64,000 nucleotides of DNA from Veillonellaceae bacterium SB90 (GTDB taxonomy: Bacteria > Bacillota > Negativicutes > Selenomonadales > Selenomonadaceae): contig CABJCJ010000004.1 in NCBI GenBank assembly GCA_902364065.1, positions 1-64,000 on the forward strand. The letters run 5' to 3'. Each line of letters begins with the position of its first letter. Within the stretch, counting starts at the first letter, position 1. This document shows, piece by piece, positions 43,407 to 51,933 of this stretch. Made by a program: the position numbers and the translations under genes. The notes beneath the pieces are model-generated. The model was not told where the DNA came from. It saw nothing but the letters and a program-made list of their open reading frames with translations, and made no database searches.

Positions 43407-44093
43407 ATGAAACTCATAAGCATCGGTAAATTTGCACGAGCAGTTGGATTGACTCCAGAAACATTGCGAAGGATGCAAAAGACAAAAGAATTGTTACCCG
43501 CTTACGTATCCAAAGGCGGGACACGTTACTATTCTGAAGAGCAGTTAAAGCAATTCTCAAACGCGCAAAGCAGAAGCAAACATGTTATTGGATATTGCCG
43601 CGTATCAACTCCGGCTCAGAAAGACGACTTGGAGACACAGGTTCGGAACGTCAAGACCTATATGTATGCCAAAGGCTATGATTTTGAAATCATAACCGAT
43701 ATAGGGTCTGGCATCAACTACAAGAAAAAGGGGCTGCGCGAACTTATTGAAAAGATAGACAATCAGGAAGTGTCGAAAGTGGTTGTCCTGTACAAAGACC
43801 GGCTCATCCGCTTTGGCTTTGACCTGATTGAATATCTGTGTACCATCAATCATGTAGAAATCGAGATAATTGATAAGACCGAACAAAGCAAAGAGCAGGA
43901 ACTGACCGATGATCTGATACAGATCATCACGGTATTTGCCAACAGGCTTTACGGCCAACGATCCAAGAAAACGAAAAAGCTGGTTGACGAGGTGAAACAA
44001 AATGCTTCGAGGAAAGAAGATTCGCCTGCTCCCGACACCGAAGCAGGAAGTCCTGTTCTGGAAAAGTGCAGGGACAGCTCGCTGGGCGTATAA
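43407..44093 (+). CDS. tnpA: IS607-family serine recombinase TnpA
   Basis: 228 residues. The N-terminal MerR-like helix-turn-helix (ISIGKFARAVGLTPETLRRM, wing GGTRYYSEEQL) precedes the catalytic domain, in contrast to most serine recombinases. Catalytic Ser67 lies in YCRVST, and KDRLIRFGFDLIEYL is the conserved helix. It moves the element without terminal repeats. The reading frame is intact. The last 30 codons overlap tnpB. Confidence 0.94.
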   Translation: MKLISIGKFARAVGLTPETLRRMQKTKELLPAYVSKGGTRYYSEEQLKQFSNAQSRSKHVIGYCRVSTPAQKDDLETQVRNVKTYMYAKGYDFEIITDIGSGINYKKKGLRELIEKIDNQEVSKVVVLYKDRLIRFGFDLIEYLCTINHVEIEIIDKTEQSKEQELTDDLIQIITVFANRLYGQRSKKTKKLVDEVKQNASRKEDSPAPDTEAGSPVLEKCRDSSLGV

Positions 44094-45231
44094 TTACTTC
44101 TTAGGTGAGAACCAGGCAGTCTATAAGGCGTACCTTGAGCACGGCAAAGTTGGTCCCAAACGCATTTCTGAGGGTGCCATCCGGAAGCATATCAACAATG
44201 AATTGAAAAAGACAACGCACCAGTGGCTGAAAGAAGTCGGCAGCAACGTCATGAAAATGGCGGTCAAGGAGGCAGACAGGGCGCTCAAGCGTTTCCTCAA
44301 GGGAATAGCTGGCAAGCCGAGATTCAAGACAAAACACAAGACGAAGCCGAGCTTCTACGTCAACTATGAAAGCCTTGTCCGCAAAAACGGTGGCTTCCAC
44401 GGCGAGAAGATTGGCTTCGTCCGGACAAGAGAGACATTGCCGAAACTTCCAAAGGGAAACCATTACTGCAATCCCTGGATTTCCTTTGATGGGAAGTACT
44501 GGTATCTGAGCTTCAGTTACGAAGTGCCGGAACAGGAAACCGAAAAGCTTACCGGTGATTCCATGGGCATCGACCTTGGCATCAAGGTGCTAGCGACCTG
44601 CTATGCGAGCGGCGAACGTAAAGCGACGGTATTCAAAAGCGTCAACAAGACGAAGGAAGTCCGTCGCCTTGAAAAGAAACTGCGACGAGAGCAGAGAAAA
44701 CAGAGCCGTAAAATCCTTGCCAATACCGCGCGGTATGAAACCGTGCAGCGTAAAGGAAAGAAGCCTGGGCGAAAGCCAATCTGGAAGCGCCCCTTAAGGG
44801 AATGCCAGAACATCGAGAAGGGGCGCCGCAAAATCGCCTTGATTCATCGGAGACTGGCCAATATCCGCCAGAACCACATCCATCAGACAACTGCCGCAAT
44901 TGTGAAAACCAAACCGTCGCGCATTGTCATGGAAGATCTGAACGTCAAGGGCATGATGAAGAACAAGCACCTTGCCAAGGGGATTGCCGGTGAGAAGTTC
45001 TACGAGTTCCGCCGCCAGATGACCTACAAATGCGAAAATAACGGCATCCAGCTTGTCTTTGCCGACAGGTTCTACCCGAGCTCAAAGACCTGTTCCTGTT
45101 GCGGTCATGTCAAAGAAAACTTGAAGTTAAACGACCGCAAGTATGTCTGTCAAGCCTGCGGGACAACAATTGACCGTGACCTTAATGCAGCAATCAATCT
45201 TGCAAATTATTTTCAATCTGAGACCGCTTGA
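44002..45231 (+). CDS. tnpB: TnpB RNA-guided nuclease of the IS607 element
   Basis: 409 residues; GAGGTGAAACAAA precedes the ATG, inside the end of tnpA. The RuvC-like acidic residues are Asp191 in GIDLG, Glu311 in VMEDLNVKG, and Asp391/Asp393 in DRDLNAAIN. A zinc ribbon CSCCG...CQACG lies just before the last one. TnpB uses an RNA from the right end of its element to cut DNA. All catalytic residues are present, so it appears active. Confidence 0.94.
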   Translation: MLRGKKIRLLPTPKQEVLFWKSAGTARWAYNYFLGENQAVYKAYLEHGKVGPKRISEGAIRKHINNELKKTTHQWLKEVGSNVMKMAVKEADRALKRFLKGIAGKPRFKTKHKTKPSFYVNYESLVRKNGGFHGEKIGFVRTRETLPKLPKGNHYCNPWISFDGKYWYLSFSYEVPEQETEKLTGDSMGIDLGIKVLATCYASGERKATVFKSVNKTKEVRRLEKKLRREQRKQSRKILANTARYETVQRKGKKPGRKPIWKRPLRECQNIEKGRRKIALIHRRLANIRQNHIHQTTAAIVKTKPSRIVMEDLNVKGMMKNKHLAKGIAGEKFYEFRRQMTYKCENNGIQLVFADRFYPSSKTCSCCGHVKENLKLNDRKYVCQACGTTIDRDLNAAINLANYFQSETA

Positions 45232-45431
45232 AATACAGAGAAGCACTCAGATATGTACCTATCGCTACTGGGGAATTCAAGCCTGTGGAGCGTTACATCA
45301 AACGCGAGTAGCCATCGAGCTTGCTCGGGGGCAAAAACGGACGCAATGAAACAGGAAGAAAATATCGTGAGAATTTTCATCGTATAAATTTGTGCGAATT
45401 ATATTATATTTATACAGATTTATCGTAGCGG
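45150..45431 (+). ncRNA. Predicted TnpB guide (omega) RNA scaffold
   Basis: The end of tnpB and the following 200 bases to the right end of the element are where these elements encode their guide RNA. Paired segments are visible, e.g. GCGTTACATCAAACGC (45289-45304) and CGAGC-TTGCTCG. The guide would start at the host sequence GATACGACCTTC at 45432. The 5' limit is a guess. Confidence 0.6.
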
Positions 45432-46592
45432 GATACGACCTTCAAGGGCGGTCAGAATATCACGCGTTACGAGATGGCGCAGATGGTCGCGAAGGCCATG
45501 GCGAAACAGGACGTATCGGCTGCCGACAAGGCACTCATCGACAAGCTTGCCGCGGAGTTCGCGACGGAGCTCGACAGCCTCGGCGTGCGCGTGGCCAATC
45601 TCGAGCGCAATGCGGATAAGGTCAAATTCACGGGCAAGCTGCGCTGGCAGTATGACAGCGAGCGCTACAAGCACAACCATCCGTGGAATAAGGCTGCTGA
45701 CAAGACGACGTATCGCGATGGCAGCAATGGAAACTATGTGATGTTCCGCCTGACGCCGACGGCACAGATCAACAATCATTGGCAGGTCCGCGCGCGCATC
45801 GATGCGAAGGATTTCACGAATTCGGATTCCACGGGGACTCCGACGCTCAAGCGTGCCTGGGTGGTCGGCAACTATGGCAATACGAGAATCCAGATCGGTA
45901 AATTCCATCCGTATGTCGATACCGAGCTCATCATGGATAACGTCATCTCGGGTGCACAGGTTTCGTTCGGCAGCAAGGTATTCAAGACGATTGCGACGGC
46001 TGGCCGCTTCGATCTCTACAATGCCTGGCCGTACATGTACACGCTGGCCAAGGAGTCGCCGAACGACAACGTGTCGAACTATCAGTCCCTGTCCTTTGAT
46101 TACAACAACCAGAAGAATCTCGAGCTCACGGCGACGTACCATCATTACAACTCCAGCCTGTTCAATTCGGATCGCTTCGGCTATAAGAATGCCGGTGATA
46201 CATCGTTCGTTGATGATGCGAACATCTTCTGCTTATGGGGCGATTATCGCTTTGCGAAGCAGTGGGGTGTGACGGCCGGTTATGCTGTGAACACGGAAGC
46301 GGCCAATTACAATAAGTCCTACACGATGCTGCTTGGCTACGGCGATTATCACGGCTGGGATCACACGCATGCTGGTACCTGGGGAGCATACGTCGCCTAT
46401 CGCAACCTCGGACAGAATGTCTCGCTGTCCTCGACGTACACGCTCGATGCCGGTGTCCGCGGCTGGGAGTACGGCATGTATGTCACGCCGCTGCGCAACA
46501 TCCAGGCTCAGATCATGTACGTCCGCGGCAAGGATCTCATGTATCACGAACGTGCCAGCGAGCTCTGGTCCCGTGTTGAGATGTTCTTCTGA
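45432..46592 (+). pseudogene. SLH porin, 3' fragment
   Basis: 386 codons in frame with the 5' fragment once the IS607 element is removed, giving a 440-residue porin; the intact paralogue has 439. It opens with DTTFKGGQNITRYEMAQMV, the rest of the SLH motif, then a coiled coil (LDSLGVRVANLERNADKV) and a beta-barrel ending VEMFF. The first ATG, at 45474, would give a protein with no signal peptide. No other lesion is visible, so precise excision should revive the gene and the insertion is recent. Confidence 0.93.
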
Positions 46593-46613
46593 TGCTTCTG
46601 TGTTTTCACGGAT

Positions 46614-46642
46614 TTGTGATAACATGCCAATCTTGTTATAAT
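46614..46642 (+). promoter_or_regulatory. Promoter of the first nucleotidase gene
   Basis: TTGTGA (46614-46619) and TATAAT (46637-46642) are 17 bases apart. Confidence 0.7.
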
Positions 46643-46713
46643 ATTGACAATGATGTTTTACCAGTACCTTGGCGGATGGTGCAGCTGTCCGCCGGTAGGG
46701 AGGAGGAGTTTTC

Positions 46714-48315
46714 ATGAAAAAGATCCTGGCGGTGCTGACGCTGGTCTTTGCCTGCCTCTGGGGCTGGGGCACGGCATTTGCCGCGGATTTCTCGTATCTC
46801 GTCATCATGCACACGAACGACACGCATGGTTACGACCGCCGCGCAGACGGTGTCAACGGCATGGCAACCGTCGCCGCACTCAAGAAGGACTACGAGGCCA
46901 AGGGCTACGATGTCCTGCTCGTCGATGCCGGTGATGCCATCCAGGATAATAATCTGGTCAATTTCAGCAAGGGCAAGACGGCCATCGACTTCATGAATGC
47001 CGTTGGCTACGATGCCATGACGCTCGGCAACCATGAATTCGATTACGGTTCCAATGTGACGCAGGCTCGCATCAAGCAGGCGAAGTTCCCGATTATGTCG
47101 GCCAACATCATCGTCGATGCGACGGGCAAGTCCTTTACGCCGAAAACGCACACAATTGTCAAAAAGGGCGGCCTCAAGATCGGCATCTTCGGCCTGACGA
47201 CGCCGTCTACGGTGACGACGTCGAATCCGAAGAGCACGCGCGGCCTGACGTTCCTGTCGAAGGATGCGATGTACAAGGCTGCGCAGAAGGAAGTCGACGC
47301 CCTCAAGGCGCAGAAATGCGACCTCATCGTCGCCATCGGCCATCTCGGCAGTGAGCCGGATGCTTCGGGCGACCGCTCCAACGATATCCTTGAGAACGTC
47401 AAGGGCATCGACGTCTTCATCGATGGCCATGATCACACGGTCAAGAATCTCTACATCAACGGTGCCCTGCTGACGGAAACGGGCGCGCACCTCACCAACA
47501 TCGGTGCGGTTCTCTACGAAAATGGCAAATGGACGGAAGACCTCCATGCCTATGGCCGCTTCAACCAGGAGGATGCCAAGGTAAAGGTTATGGTCGACAA
47601 GGCACAGGCCGATATCGACAAGCAGCTCTCGACGGTAGTCGGCAAGACGACGGTGGAGCTTAACGGTTCCCGTGACCCCGGTGTGCGCACGGAGGAGACG
47701 AATCTCGGTGATTTCATCGCCGATGCCTATCTCTGGCAGGTCCGCAAGGCAAGCGTCCTCGACAAAGTCACGATTGACGGCGCCATCATGAACGGCGGCA
47801 GCATCCGTGCCGGCATCGCCGCCGGTGACATCACGCAGAACGATATGCTGCGCGTGCTGCCGTATCACAATTACCTACAGTACGTGACGATGAAAGGCTC
47901 GACGCTGCTCGAGGTCCTCGAGGCCGCTACGTGCACGACGCCGAAGGCCATTGGTGCCTTCCCGCAGGTCGCCGGCATCGCGTACACGGTGGATACGACG
48001 AAGCCGTTCGAGAAGGGCGAGCTCTATCCGCATTCCACGTATTACAGCCCGGCAAAACCCGGCATGCGCGTCACAATCACGAGTGTCGGCGGCAAGGCCT
48101 TTGACCCCGATGCCACGTACAACATCGCTGTGCCGGATTACCTGACGTCCGGCGGCGATACGTACTATCCGCTGACGGACCCCAGCAAGGTCACGGTACA
48201 CGATGTCGATTATCTCGATGTTGATGCTGTCCGCAACTACCTCAACGAGGAACTCGGCGGCAGCGTTGGTGCAGCCTATGCTCAGCCGCAGGGCCGCATC
48301 ACGGTTCTCCAGTAA
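46714..48315 (+). CDS. Secreted 5'-nucleotidase (first copy)
   Basis: 533 residues with GGAGGAGG upstream. A signal peptide runs to AFA-23. The metallophosphatase domain has HTNDTHG, DAGDAIQDN, GNHEFDYG and DGHDHT, the two-metal ligands. The C-terminal nucleotidase domain (about 320-515) has NGGSIRAG and DYLTSGGDTY, the latter in the nucleotide-stacking loop region. It removes phosphate from nucleotides or UDP-sugars in the periplasm. It directly follows the split porin. Confidence 0.93.
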   Translation: MKKILAVLTLVFACLWGWGTAFAADFSYLVIMHTNDTHGYDRRADGVNGMATVAALKKDYEAKGYDVLLVDAGDAIQDNNLVNFSKGKTAIDFMNAVGYDAMTLGNHEFDYGSNVTQARIKQAKFPIMSANIIVDATGKSFTPKTHTIVKKGGLKIGIFGLTTPSTVTTSNPKSTRGLTFLSKDAMYKAAQKEVDALKAQKCDLIVAIGHLGSEPDASGDRSNDILENVKGIDVFIDGHDHTVKNLYINGALLTETGAHLTNIGAVLYENGKWTEDLHAYGRFNQEDAKVKVMVDKAQADIDKQLSTVVGKTTVELNGSRDPGVRTEETNLGDFIADAYLWQVRKASVLDKVTIDGAIMNGGSIRAGIAAGDITQNDMLRVLPYHNYLQYVTMKGSTLLEVLEAATCTTPKAIGAFPQVAGIAYTVDTTKPFEKGELYPHSTYYSPAKPGMRVTITSVGGKAFDPDATYNIAVPDYLTSGGDTYYPLTDPSKVTVHDVDYLDVDAVRNYLNEELGGSVGAAYAQPQGRITVLQ

Positions 48316-48651
48316 GATCAGGCGGATTCTTGCGCCTTGCAACAGGCAGTCATACTGGCTTTATGCTAGAGTGGCTGCCTGTTTTCTTTTATTAAAAAGA
48401 AATTATAAAATGGGTAAATGAAAACCGAAAACGCGTTTGAAAGCGATAAAAAAATAAAGAAAATAGGGCAAAATGGTAATAATACATGTACTAATAGAGA
48501 CATGTGGCCTTTAATTCCCTTTTAATCCGGTGCTATCATAAAAAGCGAGGGAAACAGATGTCAGAAAACTCGTAAGAGATATAAAAAGACAATTGTCAAC
48601 GGGTTCTGATGTTTGCGGAAGATATTGTTCAGTAGGAATGGAGAGAGAAAC
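48316..48651 (+). other. Intergenic region before the second porin gene
   Basis: It contains the terminator at 48341-48390, an A-rich stretch and, from 48473, the promoter and leader blocks shared with 42827-43026 (TGTACTAAT, CATGTGGCC, GTCAGAAAACTCG, GACAATTGTC at 48588-48597). No coding region is seen. Confidence 0.65.
48341..48390 (+). terminator. Intrinsic terminator
   Basis: AACAGGCAGTCA pairs with TGGCTGCCTGTT and is followed by TTCTTTTA. Confidence 0.8.
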
Positions 48652-49971
48652 ATGAAGAAATCCATCGTATCTGCATTGACCACGGCTCTGGTAGTCGGCG
48701 CCGCTTCGACGACGTTTGCTGCTGCCAACCCGTTCAGTGATGTACCGTCTGACCATTGGGCTTACGATGCCGTGACGACGCTTGCTAAAGACGGCGTCAT
48801 TGAAGGTTACGGCGACACGACCTTCAAGGGCAATCAGAACATCACGCGTTACGAGATGGCTCAGATGGTTGCCAAGGCCATGGCCAAGCAGGATGTATCG
48901 GCTGGCGATAAGGCACTGATCGAGAAGCTTGCAGCAGAGTTCGCTGATGAGCTCAACAATCTCGGCGTGCGCGTGGCGAAGCTCGAGAAGAATGCCGATA
49001 AGGTCAAATGGGGCGGCATGCTGCGTTACGATTACGGCAGCGTCCGCTACGACAAGGCTCCGGTGGATCTTTACATCAACGGTCAGAAAACGCATGATAT
49101 AGGCGCCCTTAAGACACGTGATAACTCGAACGGCTACACCTTCCGCTTGACGCCGTCGGCTGAAATCAACAAGAACTGGAAGCTCAAGTCGCGCATCGAT
49201 GCCTACGGTGACCTGACGAAGGATACGGCGGGCACACTTGGTCTCAAGCGCATCTGGGCAGAAGGCAAGTATGGCAATGCCACGTACCGCTTCGGCCGTA
49301 TGCCGGTCGGTATTGATATGGACATCATGTTCGATACGCAGTTCTCTGGTGCACAAGCTGAGTTCGGCAACAAGGCCCTGACGACGACAATCAATGCTGG
49401 CCGCTTTAATCTTAAGAGCGGCAATCAGTACTATCTGTACGGCCTGGCCCAGAATGGCAAAGCAGATGATGCGGCGAATTATCAGGCCATTGGCTTCAAG
49501 GGCTGGCTCGGCAAGCTCAACTACGGCACAGCTTACCATCACCTTAATAGCAATGTCTTTACAAAGATGATTGGTTACGGCGCTGACAATGATGACATGA
49601 ATACCTGGACGGCCAAGGGCACGTACCACTTCTCGAAGAACATCGCGCTGCAGGGCAACTACGGTCATAACTTTGGTGCAGACGATTATAACACGTCCTG
49701 GAGTGCCGTTATCGGTTATAAGGAGTTTGAGAACTTCAATGCGACGAATGCCGGCCAGTGGGGCTTCTCCATTGCTTACCGCAACATCGGTCAGAACGTA
49801 GGTCCGACGCCGACGTACACGAGCGATGCTGGCACGAAGGGCTGGGCACTGAGCCTGCTCGGCAACATCATGCCGCATACGTACACCTGGCTCCAGTACG
49901 CGCAGGGCAAGACGCTCATCGGCAACGAGAACTATAAAGAGCTCTTCGGCCGTGTCGAGTGGCAGTTCTAA
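48652..49971 (+). CDS. SLH-domain outer-membrane porin, intact paralogue
   Basis: 439 residues; GGAGAGAG precedes the ATG at 48652. The signal peptide is MKKSIVSALTTALVVGAASTTFA, the SLH motif (about 27-75) contains FSDVPSDHWAYDAV and ITRYEMAQMV, and a coiled-coil linker (about 95-115) leads to a beta-barrel ending VEWQF. It is the closest relative in the window of the IS-split porin, sharing nearly the whole N-terminus and leader DNA while the barrels differ. It probably lets nucleosides, phosphate or other small solutes through the outer membrane. Confidence 0.93.
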   Translation: MKKSIVSALTTALVVGAASTTFAAANPFSDVPSDHWAYDAVTTLAKDGVIEGYGDTTFKGNQNITRYEMAQMVAKAMAKQDVSAGDKALIEKLAAEFADELNNLGVRVAKLEKNADKVKWGGMLRYDYGSVRYDKAPVDLYINGQKTHDIGALKTRDNSNGYTFRLTPSAEINKNWKLKSRIDAYGDLTKDTAGTLGLKRIWAEGKYGNATYRFGRMPVGIDMDIMFDTQFSGAQAEFGNKALTTTINAGRFNLKSGNQYYLYGLAQNGKADDAANYQAIGFKGWLGKLNYGTAYHHLNSNVFTKMIGYGADNDDMNTWTAKGTYHFSKNIALQGNYGHNFGADDYNTSWSAVIGYKEFENFNATNAGQWGFSIAYRNIGQNVGPTPTYTSDAGTKGWALSLLGNIMPHTYTWLQYAQGKTLIGNENYKELFGRVEWQF

Positions 49972-49993
49972 GCAATCTCGGGATACATAAGGA

Positions 49994-50024
49994 AAAGCGG
50001 CTGCTTCCGGCAGCCGCCTTTTCT
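49994..50024 (+). terminator. Intrinsic terminator
   Basis: GCGGCTGC and GCAGCCGC pair around a 4-base loop and are followed by CTTTTC. Confidence 0.75.
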
Positions 50025-50040
50025 GGAATAGGAGTACATC

Positions 50041-51879
50041 ATGAAATTCAAACACAAGGGCAAACGGTATCTTTTGGGCTGCTTGGCAGCCGCCATGTCC
50101 CTCTCCTTTACATCAGCCGTGGCCTTTGCCTCGGCACCTTCGGCGGATGCCGTGACGGTCACGGTCCTCGGCACATCGGATGTCCATGGCCGCTTCATGC
50201 CATGGGATTACGCAACGGATACGGAGGACCGCTCGGGCAGCCTGACGCAGATTAGCACGGCCGTTAAGGAAATTCGCCAGGAAAATCCGAATGTCATCCT
50301 CGTCGATGCGGGTGATGCCATCCAGGATAACAGTGTTGAGCAGTTCAACAAGGCGCCGCATCAGCCGATGGTCGTCGCGATGAATGCGATGGGCTACGAT
50401 GTCTGGGAGATGGGCAACCATGAGTTCAACTTCGGCCTCGATGTGCTGCGCCATGTGACGAAACAGTTCAAGGGGCAGGCACTCTGCGGCAATGTCTACT
50501 GGGAGAATGGCCGCCGCTATCTGCCGGCCACGAAAGTCATCACGAAAGACGGCGTGCGCATCGGCATCGTCGGTATGGATACGCCGATGATCGCGGAATT
50601 TGAAAAGGATTCCGATCACCTCAAGGGTGTTGTTGTCAAGGACCCGGTGACGGAGACGAAGAAGGCCATCGAGGAGCTTCAGGGCAAGGCCGATGTCATC
50701 ATCGGCGTCATCCACATGGGCGTGGCCAATGAGAACGAGCGCCCTGACACGAGCGTGACGGACCTCGCCAATGCCTGCCCGGAACTTGCGGCCATCGTCG
50801 CCGGCCACATGCACCAGAATGTCAATGCCAAGACGGTAAACGGCGTCCTGATCTCAGAGCCGTACAAATACGGCCGCGCACTTACGCGCATCGACCTGAC
50901 CTTCAAGAAACAGGATGGCCGCTACGTGCTTACGGATAAGAAAGCACAGACCATCCCGATGGCAAAATATGCCGATGATCAGGAACTCGTCAAGAAGCTC
51001 GCGCCGTATCATGCCGAGGCCCGCAAGGCGGCCAATGAGGTCATCGGCGAGGCTGTCGGCATGAACATGGTACCGCCGGATTCGATGCCGGGCATCAGTG
51101 AGGTGCAGATTGGCGATACGCCGCTGACGCATTTCCTGCAGGAGGTACAGCTCCATTACAGCGGTGCCGATGTGACCTCGCTGATCATCAGCCGCGACGA
51201 CGCTCAGCAGCTCGTCGGCCCCATCCGCCGCAAGAACATCGCCTTCAATTATCAGTACACGGGCGGTGAGACGACGGTTTACGAGGTGACGGGCAAGGAT
51301 CTCAAGGATTACATGGAATGGGCAGCCGCTTATTTCAACCAGAAGCAGCCCGGCGATATCGCACCGAGCTACAATCCGGTGCGCCGCGCTTCGAAGTACA
51401 GCACGAATGATATGTTCGGTGGTGTCACGTACACCGTGGACCTGACGAAGCCGGCAGGCGAACGCATCACGGACCTGCGCCTCAAGAAGACGGGCAAGGC
51501 CATCGCCGATGGCGACAAGATCAAACTCGGCATGAATGCCTATCGCATGAACCAGCTCATCGCGAAGGGCGGCGCGCTTGAAGGCCGCCAGTTCCCGCAG
51601 GTCTGGACGTCGCTTGAAGCCTTCGGCGAGACAGAAGGCACGATCCGCAACATGACGGCACGCTATATCCGCGAGGTCAAGCAGGGCAGGGTCGAGGTCC
51701 AGCCGGTCGACGACTGGCATGTGACGGGCTTTGACAAGGATTCGGCCGATTACAAGAAGGCAGCAGAACTCCTCAAGGCCGGCAAGATTTCTCTGCATAA
51801 CTCTGCCGATGGCAAATATACGAATATCGCTTCCATCAACCAGAAGGATCTTGAGAACGTCGCTTCATCGACCAAGTGA
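50041..51879 (+). CDS. Secreted 5'-nucleotidase (second copy)
   Basis: 612 residues; TAGGAG precedes the ATG. A signal peptide ends near AFA-30. Metal motifs are GTSDVHG, DAGDAIQDN, GNHEFNFG and GHMHQN. The C-terminal domain replaces the usual NGGSIR with a LIISRDDAQQLVGPIRRKNI segment, so substrate preference may differ, for example 2',3'-cyclic nucleotides as in the CpdB/YfkN branch. It precedes a third nucleotidase gene with only 54 bases between them. Confidence 0.9.
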   Translation: MKFKHKGKRYLLGCLAAAMSLSFTSAVAFASAPSADAVTVTVLGTSDVHGRFMPWDYATDTEDRSGSLTQISTAVKEIRQENPNVILVDAGDAIQDNSVEQFNKAPHQPMVVAMNAMGYDVWEMGNHEFNFGLDVLRHVTKQFKGQALCGNVYWENGRRYLPATKVITKDGVRIGIVGMDTPMIAEFEKDSDHLKGVVVKDPVTETKKAIEELQGKADVIIGVIHMGVANENERPDTSVTDLANACPELAAIVAGHMHQNVNAKTVNGVLISEPYKYGRALTRIDLTFKKQDGRYVLTDKKAQTIPMAKYADDQELVKKLAPYHAEARKAANEVIGEAVGMNMVPPDSMPGISEVQIGDTPLTHFLQEVQLHYSGADVTSLIISRDDAQQLVGPIRRKNIAFNYQYTGGETTVYEVTGKDLKDYMEWAAAYFNQKQPGDIAPSYNPVRRASKYSTNDMFGGVTYTVDLTKPAGERITDLRLKKTGKAIADGDKIKLGMNAYRMNQLIAKGGALEGRQFPQVWTSLEAFGETEGTIRNMTARYIREVKQGRVEVQPVDDWHVTGFDKDSADYKKAAELLKAGKISLHNSADGKYTNIASINQKDLENVASSTK

Positions 51880-51933
51880 TGACGGCCTCTCCTGAAGTTC
51901 CACACATAAGGATATAAGGAAAGGAAACACGTT

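Larger units (their letters stand above)
43189..45431 (+). mobile_element. IS607-family insertion sequence
   Basis: A 2243-base element with a serine recombinase gene (tnpA) and an overlapping tnpB. There are no terminal inverted repeats or target duplication, as expected for IS607. Removing exactly these bases joins GGT TAT GGG to GAT ACG ACC and restores the porin frame. The junctions share G residues (43186-43189 and 45430-45432), which fits the GG core used by this family; the end may be shifted within that G-run. The outer 180 bases at the left end are AT-rich and contain related motifs such as GGATAAATTTATCG, also seen in part at the right end. Confidence 0.93.

Noticed and set aside
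45474..46592. Porin 3' part as an independent gene starting at the first ATG
   Set aside because: The product would lack a signal peptide and half of the SLH motif; it is the interrupted remainder of the gene starting at 43027.
48438..48451. cre-like TGAAAGCGATAAAA upstream of the second porin
   Set aside because: The right half lacks the CA end and dyad symmetry of a cre site.
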